Of a DNA stretch of 44,391 nucleotides, positions 1 through 6,049 are shown piece after piece (the first letter of the stretch is position 1; the number at the start of each line of letters is the position of its first letter). The notes under the pieces are model-generated. The model saw only the letters and a list, made by a program, of their open reading frames with translations. It was not told where the DNA came from and did no database searches. The translations under genes and the position numbers were made by a program. The DNA is from a virus. The stretch lies in the IMG/VR virus record IMGVR_UViG_3300017788_000048, positions 1 to 44,391 of that record; one strand, written 5' to 3'.

Positions 1-1
1 G

Positions 2-382
2 CCAACCGGCAACGACTTGAAGTCTCGATGGGTGCGGGCGTGGGATTTTTGCGGGCGACAAATCGCACTAGGGCCGGAGTACGAAGCGGCAATGGATATT
101 GCAGTTGTTCTCAAAAGTGTTCGTGATCGCGGGATACTAGACGATCCCAAACCGGCATACGTTGCGGGTCCAATCAGCTCAGAATATCTCCTAAAGATGG
201 GGTTCAAGGAACGCGCACCGGATTTCTGGGTTTGCGAGTCGTGTCAGGTGGAATTGAAGTGCATCTTCCCAGGCAAAGACCCGCAGTGGTACGTCCAGGG
301 CGCAGACATCGGAACAGCAGGACCAAAGGACCAAGAGCAGGTCGAGCAGTTTATGAAGCTGCTTGGGTTGCTGCCGTTCTAG
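2..382 (+). CDS. Hypothetical protein, 5' end cut by window edge
   Basis: The reading frame is open from base 2 to the stop at 380-382, so the true start may lie outside the window; TTG at 17 is the first possible start inside it. The product (about 121 residues from TTG) has a CESC pair followed by a further Cys (WVCESC...LKC), which could bind a metal, but I do not recognise the family. Base composition is clearly GC-richer than the genes that follow, as in the tail-fibre region at 9007-11210, which hints at different ancestry or recent acquisition. No function is proposed. Confidence 0.5.
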   Translation, partial: PTGNDLKSRWVRAWDFCGRQIALGPEYEAAMDIAVVLKSVRDRGILDDPKPAYVAGPISSEYLLKMGFKERAPDFWVCESCQVELKCIFPGKDPQWYVQGADIGTAGPKDQEQVEQFMKLLGLLPF

Positions 383-455
383 TCCGCATAACGCTTGCCA
401 TAATTGGGATTAGAACTATAATCATAAAAGATTTAGATTATTTAAGGAGATCGTT

Positions 456-659
456 ATGACAAAAACTTGCTGCGTAAATTGTAAGCACTTTAAACAATAT
501 TCACTAGACGATGATCGCGGAGATTGTAGGCGACACGCCCCGGTATATTCCGTACATGGCACACCGCGATGGCCTATAGTGGTAGAAACAGATTGGTGTG
601 GAGATTTTGAAAAAAATGAAAACATTGAATTTAACTCAAGAACAAATCAATCTAATTAA
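456..659 (+). CDS. Small cysteine-rich protein
   Basis: 67 residues. ATG at 456 is preceded by AAGGAG, a good ribosome binding site. The pattern is CCxxC near residue 5, CRRHAP near residue 25 and DWCGDFE near residue 47. The Cys/His spacing suggests a small metal-binding (zinc or iron-sulfur) fold of a kind common among small phage proteins. The last residues overlap the start of the next gene. Function is unknown; the call rests on the RBS, the Cys pattern and its place in the run of + strand genes. Confidence 0.6.
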   Translation: MTKTCCVNCKHFKQYSLDDDRGDCRRHAPVYSVHGTPRWPIVVETDWCGDFEKNENIEFNSRTNQSN

Positions 660-1044
660 ATCGGCGGTTGATTTTTATATTAAAATTGCGGATTTACAAC
701 TAGAAGAAATAATTAATCATAGTACGATTAGCAATATGTTAATAGAAAAAGCTACAGATAAAAGAGAGTTAAAAAATGGAGACTATACTAATTTAGGAAA
801 AATTGTTGATTTAAATAAAGAATATGTATGGGTCCGCAACATAATTAATGATACGGTTCAAGTAGCCAGATATCCTCGCAAAGAAATAAAATTGACTCCA
901 AACTGGACAAAATATCATACAAATAAATGCTTGATATTGCAAACGGTAGATCTTATGATAAACTTAATAGACGACGAATCGATTTCGTATAACAAAGAAA
1001 TAAATAAACTTAAAAACATAAGGACGATTTTAAGTGGCATCTGA
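616..1044 (+). CDS. Hypothetical protein
   Basis: About 142 residues from ATG 616. GTG 598 and TTG 607 are in-frame alternatives, but ATG 616 has GGAG at 600-603 upstream. The N-terminus (MKTLNLTQEQINLIKSAVDF) looks helical. The C-terminal part is rich in Lys, Asn and Ile, like the other AT-rich genes here. It overlaps the 3' end of the Cys-rich gene and the 5' end of the next gene, so it is probably translated as one polycistron. I recognise no family. Confidence 0.55.
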   Translation: MKTLNLTQEQINLIKSAVDFYIKIADLQLEEIINHSTISNMLIEKATDKRELKNGDYTNLGKIVDLNKEYVWVRNIINDTVQVARYPRKEIKLTPNWTKYHTNKCLILQTVDLMINLIDDESISYNKEINKLKNIRTILSGI

Positions 1045-1321
1045 GACTATTGCCGATATGATTCATAACATTTGCACCGGAACTAAAATGTGGGGCATGG
1101 CTATTTTTGCAATTCCTGGAGCAGAAAACGATAAAATTAACTTTGCTTTTGGAGAGTTTGCGTCAAAAAGTGTAAAAGAAGATGGGTTTTATTTGCGTAT
1201 AACAAATAATAAACCAGAATTACGCCGCGCTTTCAAACTATTTGATGAAGAAGACAATTTGAAAATACAAATCACTTCTCCGTCAGGAAGAACCTGGCAT
1301 TATTATGGGATATATACATAG
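1034..1321 (+). CDS. Hypothetical protein
   Basis: 95 residues from GTG 1034, with AGGA about 9 nt upstream and an 11-nt overlap with the previous gene. It ends in strand-like segments (KIQITSPSGRTWHYYGIYT). There are no transmembrane segments or known motifs. Position in a compact run of small unknown genes is the only context. Confidence 0.5.
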   Translation: MASETIADMIHNICTGTKMWGMAIFAIPGAENDKINFAFGEFASKSVKEDGFYLRITNNKPELRRAFKLFDEEDNLKIQITSPSGRTWHYYGIYT

Positions 1322-1718
1322 TATACTATTGCTGTTATTAGCTTTTGCAATAACAAAAACCGATAATGAAATTTGTGTAGATCTCATAGAATTAAATCAT
1401 ATAAGAACAAAAACGAGCCAATTTGATCAAATTATATTTTGGAAAGAGTATAGCGCCGCAGGGTTAAATAAAAGTGAATTTAGAGCAGTTGGCTTTATTG
1501 TACTCGACGATGATTCACGTATAAGAAATTATATTATTAAACGCAACGGATGGTACAAAGTAAAGTATACACATCGAATTGTCGATAATATCAACAACGA
1601 AACAACGATGGTTGCAAAATATTTTAGGGAAAGCTGGTCGCAAGACGATCCGGAACGTGACAGTGTAAGAAAGCATTGGGGTGGAAACCCACCAGAATTA
1701 TTTAACAAGAATAGATAA
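1305..1718 (+). CDS. Secreted hypothetical protein
   Basis: 137 residues, ATG 1305, overlapping the upstream gene by 17 nt. Residues 5-16 are a hydrophobic Leu/Ala run (SILLLLLAFAIT), so a signal peptide or short anchor is likely. The body contains VDLIELNH and QIIFWKEY, then two Trp-containing segments and an acidic, proline-containing tail. I have the impression of similar short secreted proteins in planctomycete genomes, but that is memory rather than a search. The function is unknown. It directly precedes a prepilin-like gene. Confidence 0.5.
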   Translation: MGYIHSILLLLLAFAITKTDNEICVDLIELNHIRTKTSQFDQIIFWKEYSAAGLNKSEFRAVGFIVLDDDSRIRNYIIKRNGWYKVKYTHRIVDNINNETTMVAKYFRESWSQDDPERDSVRKHWGGNPPELFNKNR

Positions 1719-1720
1719 AT

Positions 1721-2032
1721 ATGGCAAAAGGGTTTTCGTTAATCGAGTTAATTATTGTTTTAACATTAATGGTTGCTGTTGCGACATTAGCTTTTCCGCT
1801 AGTTAGCAAAAAATTAAAAAAATCAAAGCAAAAACTTTTTGAACAAAAAATACAAAATATAGTTGAAAAAGCCAAATATGAGGCTATAATATATGGTAGG
1901 TCAAGATTAATAACGATAAACGACGATCAAATTGTTGAGTTATCGATAGATGAAATTAGTGCGTCTAAAAACGCCAAAGAAAAGATTTTAATTGCGGCTG
2001 ATGGTAGTATCAAAAGATACAACAAAGATTGA
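1721..2032 (+). CDS. Prepilin-like (type IV pilin/pseudopilin) protein
   Basis: 103 residues. The N-terminus MAKGFSLIELIIVLTLMV is a textbook class III signal: a short basic leader, cleavage between Gly4 and Phe5, Glu at +5 of the mature protein, then a hydrophobic helix of about 20 residues. The remaining ~75 residues form a basic helix followed by a short strand-rich tail, much shorter than a major pilin and closer to a minor pseudopilin (GspH/GspI-like). It would be processed by the host PilD peptidase and inserted in the inner membrane. Known family: type II secretion and type IV pilus pseudopilins. A role in adsorption, superinfection exclusion or pilus jamming is inference. Confidence 0.7.
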   Translation: MAKGFSLIELIIVLTLMVAVATLAFPLVSKKLKKSKQKLFEQKIQNIVEKAKYEAIIYGRSRLITINDDQIVELSIDEISASKNAKEKILIAADGSIKRYNKD

Positions 2033-2077
2033 GTAGATTTTTGTTAATATAATGTTTTATTTTTGGAAGGACTAATT

Positions 2078-2716
2078 ATGAGTCGTGGAACAATGAAAAG
2101 TGCTGTTCGTGGAAAAAGCCCCGTAAAGTATTGGTTGAATTGGAATGGTAGCGAGGGCGTGTTTACCTATTGGAATGGAGAAGAAAATGCCACCGTAGAC
2201 AGTTTAGAAATGCTGATGTTGGATCGTCGATCTGCCGTTACTGGTTGGAACGATGCAAGTTCAAGCCGAATTTATTCCAATACGATAAAAAGTGTTAAGG
2301 ACGAACTAAATGTTAGAACAAAAACCGGAACCATTGCCAAGGGCAAATGGGAAGATATCAAGGAAGAGGTTAATCGTGCCGGTGGTAATTTTACCATTAA
2401 TCTTTATGCTCTAGCGAAAGTTGGCAATAGCGAAGAGTTTGAGCCGGTTTGTCTTCAATTAGACAAGTCGTGTCTAAAAAATTGGACAGATTTTACTAAA
2501 GAAACAAAAACATGGGAAATTTATAAAGGTTTGCTTAGAGTAACTCGCAGCGAACCGCAACAAAAAGGTCGTGTCAAGTTTTATGTGGCAGAATTTTCTT
2601 TAGAGGAAGCCACTCCAGAAATGAACGAAATGGCCCAAGCATTTGATCTTGAACGACTTCAACCATATTTTAATGGAGAAGAAGTTGAAGTTGAAGATGA
2701 GAAGGCTCCTTTTTAA
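2078..2716 (+). CDS. Putative single-stranded DNA-binding protein with SSB-like tail
   Basis: 212 residues from ATG 2078, preceded by GGAAGGA at 2063-2069; TTG 2063 is in frame but lies in the RBS. The body mixes basic and aromatic residues (VKYWLNWNGSEGVFTYWNG), fitting an OB-like core. The C-terminus is a run of acidic residues ending DEKAPF, like the acidic-plus-PF tip by which bacterial SSB recruits partners. A shorter SSB-like gene lies far away at 38047. I infer ssDNA binding mainly from the tail; the core is not one I can assign by motif. Confidence 0.45.
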   Translation: MSRGTMKSAVRGKSPVKYWLNWNGSEGVFTYWNGEENATVDSLEMLMLDRRSAVTGWNDASSSRIYSNTIKSVKDELNVRTKTGTIAKGKWEDIKEEVNRAGGNFTINLYALAKVGNSEEFEPVCLQLDKSCLKNWTDFTKETKTWEIYKGLLRVTRSEPQQKGRVKFYVAEFSLEEATPEMNEMAQAFDLERLQPYFNGEEVEVEDEKAPF

Positions 2717-2774
2717 TGCGACTGAACGGGATTAGGTACATAACATTTAACTGTTTCAGTACAGTCTTTCAATG

Positions 2775-2911
2775 GTTTGTCAGTTTTGGGTCGGCGGCGT
2801 GGTGAGAACACGCTGACAAACGAAGATGCTAACTACCGTCGGCGTAAGTCGTTTACGTTGCCGAGGGTCAGAACGGTGTGCAAGAAGCAGGTTTGAATCC
2901 TGCCCGATCCA
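2775..2911 (+). ncRNA. Structured RNA with tRNA-like ends (putative)
   Basis: This lies in the 377-nt gap 2717-3093, clearly GC-richer than the flanking genes. Seen in sequence: GGGTCGG (2788-2794) pairs with CCGATCC (2904-2910) like an acceptor stem, followed by A2911. A T-arm-like hairpin GCAGG-TTTGAAT-CCTGC spans 2887-2903. GTTTGTCA (2775-2782) pairs with TGACAAAC (2814-2821) around GCGTG/CACGC (2797-2801/2809-2813). ACCGT (2835-2839) pairs with ACGGT (2873-2877) around CGGC/GCCG and GTAA/TTAC. ATCCTGC (2897-2903) could instead pair with GCAGGAT (2925-2931). At 124 nt between acceptor strands it is too long for an ordinary tRNA. Function unknown. The rest of the gap (2912-3052) holds a weaker hairpin, AGGATCAC/GTGATTCT, and no gene. 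Confidence 0.45.
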
Positions 2912-3052
2912 TTGAGACGAACGCGCAGGATCACCAAACTCCCGCAGTGATTCTTTCATTGTTTGGCCTGTGAGTGTGAAAGATCGCACGTTTGCCTTCT
3001 AAGCAAAAAGATTAGGAGCGTTACCTAAACGGGCTACTTTAAGGATATTTAC

Positions 3053-3074
3053 TGTGTATACTTAAATATACACA
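3053..3074. promoter_or_regulatory. Operator-like inverted repeat over a -10 box
   Basis: TGTGTATA (3053-3060) and TATACACA (3067-3074) form a perfect 8-bp inverted repeat with a 6-nt spacer, ending 19 nt before the ATG of the secreted protease gene. The left arm plus CT resembles the extended -10 (TGTGTATACT) seen as TGTGTATAAT elsewhere in the window. No clear -35 is visible. It is probably a repressor or activator site for the downstream operon. Confidence 0.45.
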
Positions 3075-3093
3075 ATTCGCAAGGAGAAAAATT

Positions 3094-3828
3094 ATGCGCG
3101 TTTTATTGTTTTTATGTTTAATATCTGGCGTTTGTTTTTCACAAGAAATTGACATACCGGCATCGCAATCAAAAACTTATTATGAAGAAATATTAATTAG
3201 AACTCCATTTAATATTTCTACCGAACATGAACGAGCTACAAACGCTCATGAAAATATTCATATGATTAATTCATATTATGCAAATAAAACGCTTGGAAAA
3301 AAACGCGCTTTTTATATTACCGGGGAAAAAAGAGTTTTTTATACCGCATCTCCTAAAATAAAAAAAGATGATGTAAGACAATTTATTCCACAGTCGGTTC
3401 GCGGATATCGATATAATAATTATTTGAATGGCGCGAAAGATTGGAACGACAAGCCACTATATATTTTAGACGAATGGTCTGCTTATATTGGCGGTGGCAT
3501 GGTCGCATTAGAAGATTATCAAAACGGCATTAATCGTGATCGTTCTGACAGGATGAGTGGAGCTTTAGAGTTTTCTATTTATAGCACAGCGCTTTGTATG
3601 ACAATAGAACAAAAAGATCCAGAATTTTGGAACAATAACAAAGAGTTTAAGGGCTTTGTGGGCAAAATGCTTGACAAATCAAAAAAGTTATTTTATGCTG
3701 GAAGGCACATTAAAGACTTTGAATCGGCTAGTCAAGAAAAGTTGCTTGACGCATTAAGAAACGCAGAAGATGCAAAGGAATTACGGGATTTTTTGGAAGA
3801 ACATTTTAATGGGGCGTTTTTATACTAA
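3094..3828 (+). CDS. Secreted HExxH putative zinc metalloprotease
   Basis: 244 residues, ATG 3094 with AAGGAG upstream. Residues 1-16 (MRVLLFLCLISGVCFS) form a signal peptide, possibly with a lipobox-like Cys. Residues 48-56 contain AHENIHMIN, an HExxH zinc site. A DEWSAYIGGG segment near residue 128 could supply the third ligand. That combination fits a gluzincin-like metallopeptidase acting outside the cytoplasmic membrane. It starts a small operon with a membrane peptide and a very basic peptide. Substrate is unknown: cell-envelope degradation, virion maturation or release are possible. The peptidase assignment rests on motif and signal peptide only. Confidence 0.5.
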   Translation: MRVLLFLCLISGVCFSQEIDIPASQSKTYYEEILIRTPFNISTEHERATNAHENIHMINSYYANKTLGKKRAFYITGEKRVFYTASPKIKKDDVRQFIPQSVRGYRYNNYLNGAKDWNDKPLYILDEWSAYIGGGMVALEDYQNGINRDRSDRMSGALEFSIYSTALCMTIEQKDPEFWNNNKEFKGFVGKMLDKSKKLFYAGRHIKDFESASQEKLLDALRNAEDAKELRDFLEEHFNGAFLY

Positions 3829-3982
3829 AATGACTACTTTACCATTAATATTAGCTTTTATTTTATATACATGGATAGCAATATCTTATGCTATAAAAAA
3901 AGAATGGCCAATGTTTTTTATTTTTATGTGCTATGCAGGATCTCAAATTGGATTTATTTGGCTTGAAAGGGTTGGTAAATGA
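3809..3982 (+). CDS. Small membrane protein (two TM segments)
   Basis: 57 residues from ATG 3809, with GGAAGA at 3795-3800 giving a normal spacing; ATG 3770 and ATG 3830 are in-frame alternatives. There are two hydrophobic segments, roughly residues 9-26 and 33-50, joined by a KKEW loop, and a basic end (ERVGK). The size and topology resemble a class II holin, but without an adjacent recognisable endolysin this is only one option. It overlaps the 3' end of the protease gene. Confidence 0.5.
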   Translation: MGRFYTKMTTLPLILAFILYTWIAISYAIKKEWPMFFIFMCYAGSQIGFIWLERVGK

Positions 3983-4134
3983 AAAAGAAAACTAAACAAA
4001 GAAAAGAATTAAAAGCAAAACGTCGCGAAGCAAAAAGAGTAGCTGCAAGAAAACAAGAAAAAGCCGAATGGCTGCTAAAAAACGCCGTGGCGCAAAAGGG
4101 AACTACAATACGAAAAAAAGCGGTTCAAAACTGA
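3979..4134 (+). CDS. Very basic 51-residue peptide
   Basis: ATG 3979 overlaps the upstream stop (ATGA). The product is MKKKTKQRKELKAKRREAKR followed by more Arg/Lys/Ala, WLLKNAV and a basic end. More than a third of residues are Lys or Arg, so it could coat nucleic acid or bind ribosomes or polymerase. Tight coupling to the upstream gene supports translation. The function is unknown. Confidence 0.45.
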   Translation: MKKKTKQRKELKAKRREAKRVAARKQEKAEWLLKNAVAQKGTTIRKKAVQN

Positions 4135-4152
4135 TCATTATCAGTGTATAAT
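4132..4152 (+). promoter_or_regulatory. Promoter -10 (AGTGTATAAT) with adjacent palindrome
   Basis: TATAAT at 4147-4152 is preceded by AGTG, matching the repeated extended -10 of this window. Just upstream CTGAT-CATT-ATCAG (4131-4144) is a perfect 5-bp inverted repeat. TTCAAA about 17 nt upstream is a weak -35. Transcription would start near 4159, inside the first codons of the longest reading of the next gene, so this promoter supports a later start there. Confidence 0.45.
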
Positions 4153-4154
4153 AA

Positions 4155-4619
4155 ATGATGATGAATATGTTTAACGATAAAACTTTTATATACATAACAG
4201 CTAGTTTTTTAGCTATGCTTCTGTATTTTCATTTTGAAATGATAAATAAATCGTTTCAAGACATATTAAAAGTTTTAAGACTTAAAAAACCTGGGTTAGT
4301 TTTTATATCTTTAAGGCAAGGAGATGATGGTATGTTAAAGTTTGTTTTGGTTTTGCCACAAGCTGGCGCATCAGATGTTGTATCTCGCGAGGTACGACTT
4401 AGCGTTGCAGATGTATTGTACGAAGTAGATTTGGCTGGCGATGTTGTAGAAACAGCAGAATTTACTGGAGAAGACAATGCTGTTGTAACAGGAACTCTTG
4501 TAGATGTTGACGATGCTGGAAATCGTAGCGAAGCTCGCGAATTCAGTTTTGTTCTTGTTGACACGGTTGCTCCTCCTCAGCCGGGAGAGCTTAGTATTAA
4601 GGTTACTGGCGAAGAATAA
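4155..4619 (+). CDS. Membrane-anchored or Ig-like domain protein; start uncertain
   Basis: The frame runs from ATG 4155 (154 residues) to 4619. Residues 9-27 are hydrophobic. From residue 60 the sequence changes to a strand-rich, acidic, Val/Ala/Asp-rich domain ending DTVAPPQPGELSIKVTGEE, resembling fibronectin- or Ig-like decoration modules. ATG 4332 has AAGGAG at 4319-4324 and would give just this ~95-residue domain. The promoter at 4147-4152 would start RNA after 4155, which also favours the short form. Both products may exist. The role is unknown; Ig-like domains in phages usually sit on virion surfaces. Confidence 0.45.
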   Translation: MMMNMFNDKTFIYITASFLAMLLYFHFEMINKSFQDILKVLRLKKPGLVFISLRQGDDGMLKFVLVLPQAGASDVVSREVRLSVADVLYEVDLAGDVVETAEFTGEDNAVVTGTLVDVDDAGNRSEAREFSFVLVDTVAPPQPGELSIKVTGEE

Positions 4620-4644
4620 TTTGAGACAAAACTCAAAAAAATAG

Positions 4645-4672
4645 TTGACAGTTGCACAACCGCTGCTATAAT
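4645..4672 (+). promoter_or_regulatory. Sigma70-type promoter for macro-domain gene
   Basis: TTGACA (4645-4650), 16-nt spacer, TATAAT (4667-4672): a perfect consensus pair, placing the start near 4679 and the ATG at 4703. Just upstream TTTGAG/CTCAAA (4620-4637) forms a hairpin but is not followed by T residues, so I do not call a terminator. Confidence 0.75.
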
Positions 4673-4702
4673 GATAGTGGCGGTTTTTTTATGGGAGTGA
4701 AG

Positions 4703-5170
4703 ATGAATATTGAAGTAATCAAAGAAGATATTCTTAAAATACAAGAGGGCATCGTTTGCCACCAGGTTAATTGTATGGGCGCTGCTGGTGGTCTTGCCGG
4801 AGCTATATTTCGCAAATATCCTGCGGCACAACAAGAATATAAAATTACAGTGCAATCGTTTGTAGAAGATTGGTTGCCGCTAGGAACAGTTAATTTGGTG
4901 AATATTGATGATAAACTTTTTGTTGCCAATCTATTTGCACAATACGAGTATGGAACAGAATCACGCAAAACAGAATACGGCACATTTAGAATGTGTTTGC
5001 GAGATTTAGTTGGTGCGGCACGTTTCTTAAAGAAAATTCCAAAAACTATTTATTTTCCGTATGGAATTGGGTGTGGCCTTGGCGGTGGAAATTGGGAGAT
5101 AATTCGCGGAATTATTAAATATGAGCTTGTTGACTACGATTTTAAAGTTGTTATTTGCCACAAGGACTAA
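4703..5170 (+). CDS. Macro-domain protein (ADP-ribose binding or hydrolysis)
   Basis: 155 residues from ATG 4703, with GGGAG just upstream; ATG 4691 is an in-frame alternative. It shows the macro-domain landmarks: VCHQVNCMGAAGGLAGAIF near residues 17-36 (ribose-binding NxxGxxGGGxxxAI type) and YFPYGIGCGLGGGNW near residue 120. The family binds ADP-ribose and often removes ADP-ribose or ADP-ribose phosphate. In phages this can reverse host ADP-ribosylation or act on NAD-derived signals; here that role is inference. It has its own consensus promoter and is followed by a tiny membrane peptide and a metallophosphoesterase. Confidence 0.75.
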   Translation: MNIEVIKEDILKIQEGIVCHQVNCMGAAGGLAGAIFRKYPAAQQEYKITVQSFVEDWLPLGTVNLVNIDDKLFVANLFAQYEYGTESRKTEYGTFRMCLRDLVGAARFLKKIPKTIYFPYGIGCGLGGGNWEIIRGIIKYELVDYDFKVVICHKD

Positions 5171-5171
5171 G

Positions 5172-5276
5172 ATGATAGGGTGTATTTGCGGGTTTTCAAT
5201 TGAGTTTGCGTTATTATTAGTCCTAAGCCTTTTAGGATTTGCCGTTGAAAAAATTTATTGCCTTTGGAAAATATAA
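5172..5276 (+). CDS. 34-residue single-TM peptide
   Basis: ATG 5172 lies 1 nt after the macro-gene stop; the stop at 5274-5276 overlaps the next ATG (TAATG). The product begins MIGCICGFSIEF, continues as a Leu/Val/Phe membrane segment (ALLLVLSLLGFAV) and ends EKIYCLWKI. Perfect spacing between two real genes and a clean membrane segment support it, but the size makes it tentative. Confidence 0.35.
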   Translation: MIGCICGFSIEFALLLVLSLLGFAVEKIYCLWKI

Positions 5277-5965
5277 TGCTGCGAGTACTTCACATTAGCG
5301 ATACGCATGGTTTTCATCGTTATCTAACGCCAACTACCGAAGCAGACGTAATAATTCATTCGGGCGATGTTTCCAATTCGCTAGATCCAGCAATGAACGC
5401 CAATGAAATTTTAGATTTTATCGGGTGGTTTGCACAAGTCCCGGCACAATTTAAAATCTTTGTGCCAGGCAATCATGATTTTGCTATGAGTATTGGATAC
5501 GTTAGGCCAGATGATTTTAAAAATGCCGGAATACATCTTTTAATCAATGAAGAGATTGAAATTGATGGATATAAGTTTTGGGGCAGTCCGTATACGCCAA
5601 GACTGCATGATAACTATACAAATTGGGCGTGGGGATTGCGACGTAGCGATATGGATAAAGTATGGAGTTTGATACCAGCGGATACCGATGTATTAATTAC
5701 ACACGGTCCACCGCATGGTATATTGGATTTATGTAGTGATTATGAAGATCGTGATCGTCCAGCGCAAGCCGGTGATAAGATTTTATTAAATAAAATCAAA
5801 GAGATAAGACCTAGAATGCATTTGTTTGGGCATATTCATGATGAAAAATCCTACATAAATGCTGGAATTTTTGCAAAAGGCGGCATTTTATTTAGTAATG
5901 GGTCGTGTGCAGGAAGAACTAAATTACAACTTGTTAACTATGGCAATATATTAAGTTTGAGTTAA
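5276..5965 (+). CDS. Calcineurin-like metallophosphoesterase
   Basis: 229 residues from ATG 5276. All metal-binding motifs are in order: SDTHG (residue ~8), HSGDVSN (~29), PGNHDF (~67), ITHGPPHG (~143) and LFGHIHDE (~185). This matches the binuclear calcineurin-like phosphoesterase superfamily, which cleaves phosphomono- or diesters using Mn or Fe. Substrate cannot be told: nucleotide, RNA end or cyclic nucleotide are possible. It is coupled to the TM peptide and macro-domain gene, so a shared role in nucleotide-signal turnover is plausible but inferred. Confidence 0.85.
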   Translation: MLRVLHISDTHGFHRYLTPTTEADVIIHSGDVSNSLDPAMNANEILDFIGWFAQVPAQFKIFVPGNHDFAMSIGYVRPDDFKNAGIHLLINEEIEIDGYKFWGSPYTPRLHDNYTNWAWGLRRSDMDKVWSLIPADTDVLITHGPPHGILDLCSDYEDRDRPAQAGDKILLNKIKEIRPRMHLFGHIHDEKSYINAGIFAKGGILFSNGSCAGRTKLQLVNYGNILSLS

Positions 5966-5985
5966 TTTTCTTTAACGGTTATAAT
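5957..5985 (+). promoter_or_regulatory. Promoter upstream of prepilin-like gene
   Basis: TTGAGT (5957-5962), 17-nt spacer, TATAAT (5980-5985). The -35 overlaps the end of the phosphoesterase gene. RNA would start near 5992 and run into the DUF1559 gene at 6050. Confidence 0.55.
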
Positions 5986-6003
5986 AGCGCCCTTGATTGT
6001 TTG

Positions 6004-6022
6004 TATAATACTAAATTAGTAT
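6004..6022. promoter_or_regulatory. Second -10 box with 15-nt operator-like palindrome
   Basis: A second TATAAT (6004-6009) runs into ATACTAA-A-TTAGTAT (6008-6022), a perfect 7-bp inverted repeat around one base, exactly where RNA would begin. This is typical of a regulator site, or would form a 5' hairpin on the transcript. Confidence 0.45.
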
Positions 6023-6049
6023 GTGTCACAAACTTTTATGGAGAAGATT

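Noticed and set aside
2788-2911. Ordinary tRNA
   Set aside because: 124 nt between acceptor strands, no acceptable D-arm or anticodon arm; kept as a tRNA-like structured RNA instead.
2780-2989. Minus-strand 69-residue open frame
   Set aside because: It covers the structured RNA; no other minus-strand gene is supported in the window and its sequence looks non-protein.
4256-4564. Minus-strand open frames such as 4256-4564, 6499-6858, 9716-10222, 21708-22184
   Set aside because: Shadows of clearly real + strand genes; low-complexity or antisense-type translations without RBS.
4620-4637. Terminator hairpin TTTGAG/CTCAAA
   Set aside because: It is followed by A residues on the + strand, not T, and there is no minus-strand gene for it to terminate.
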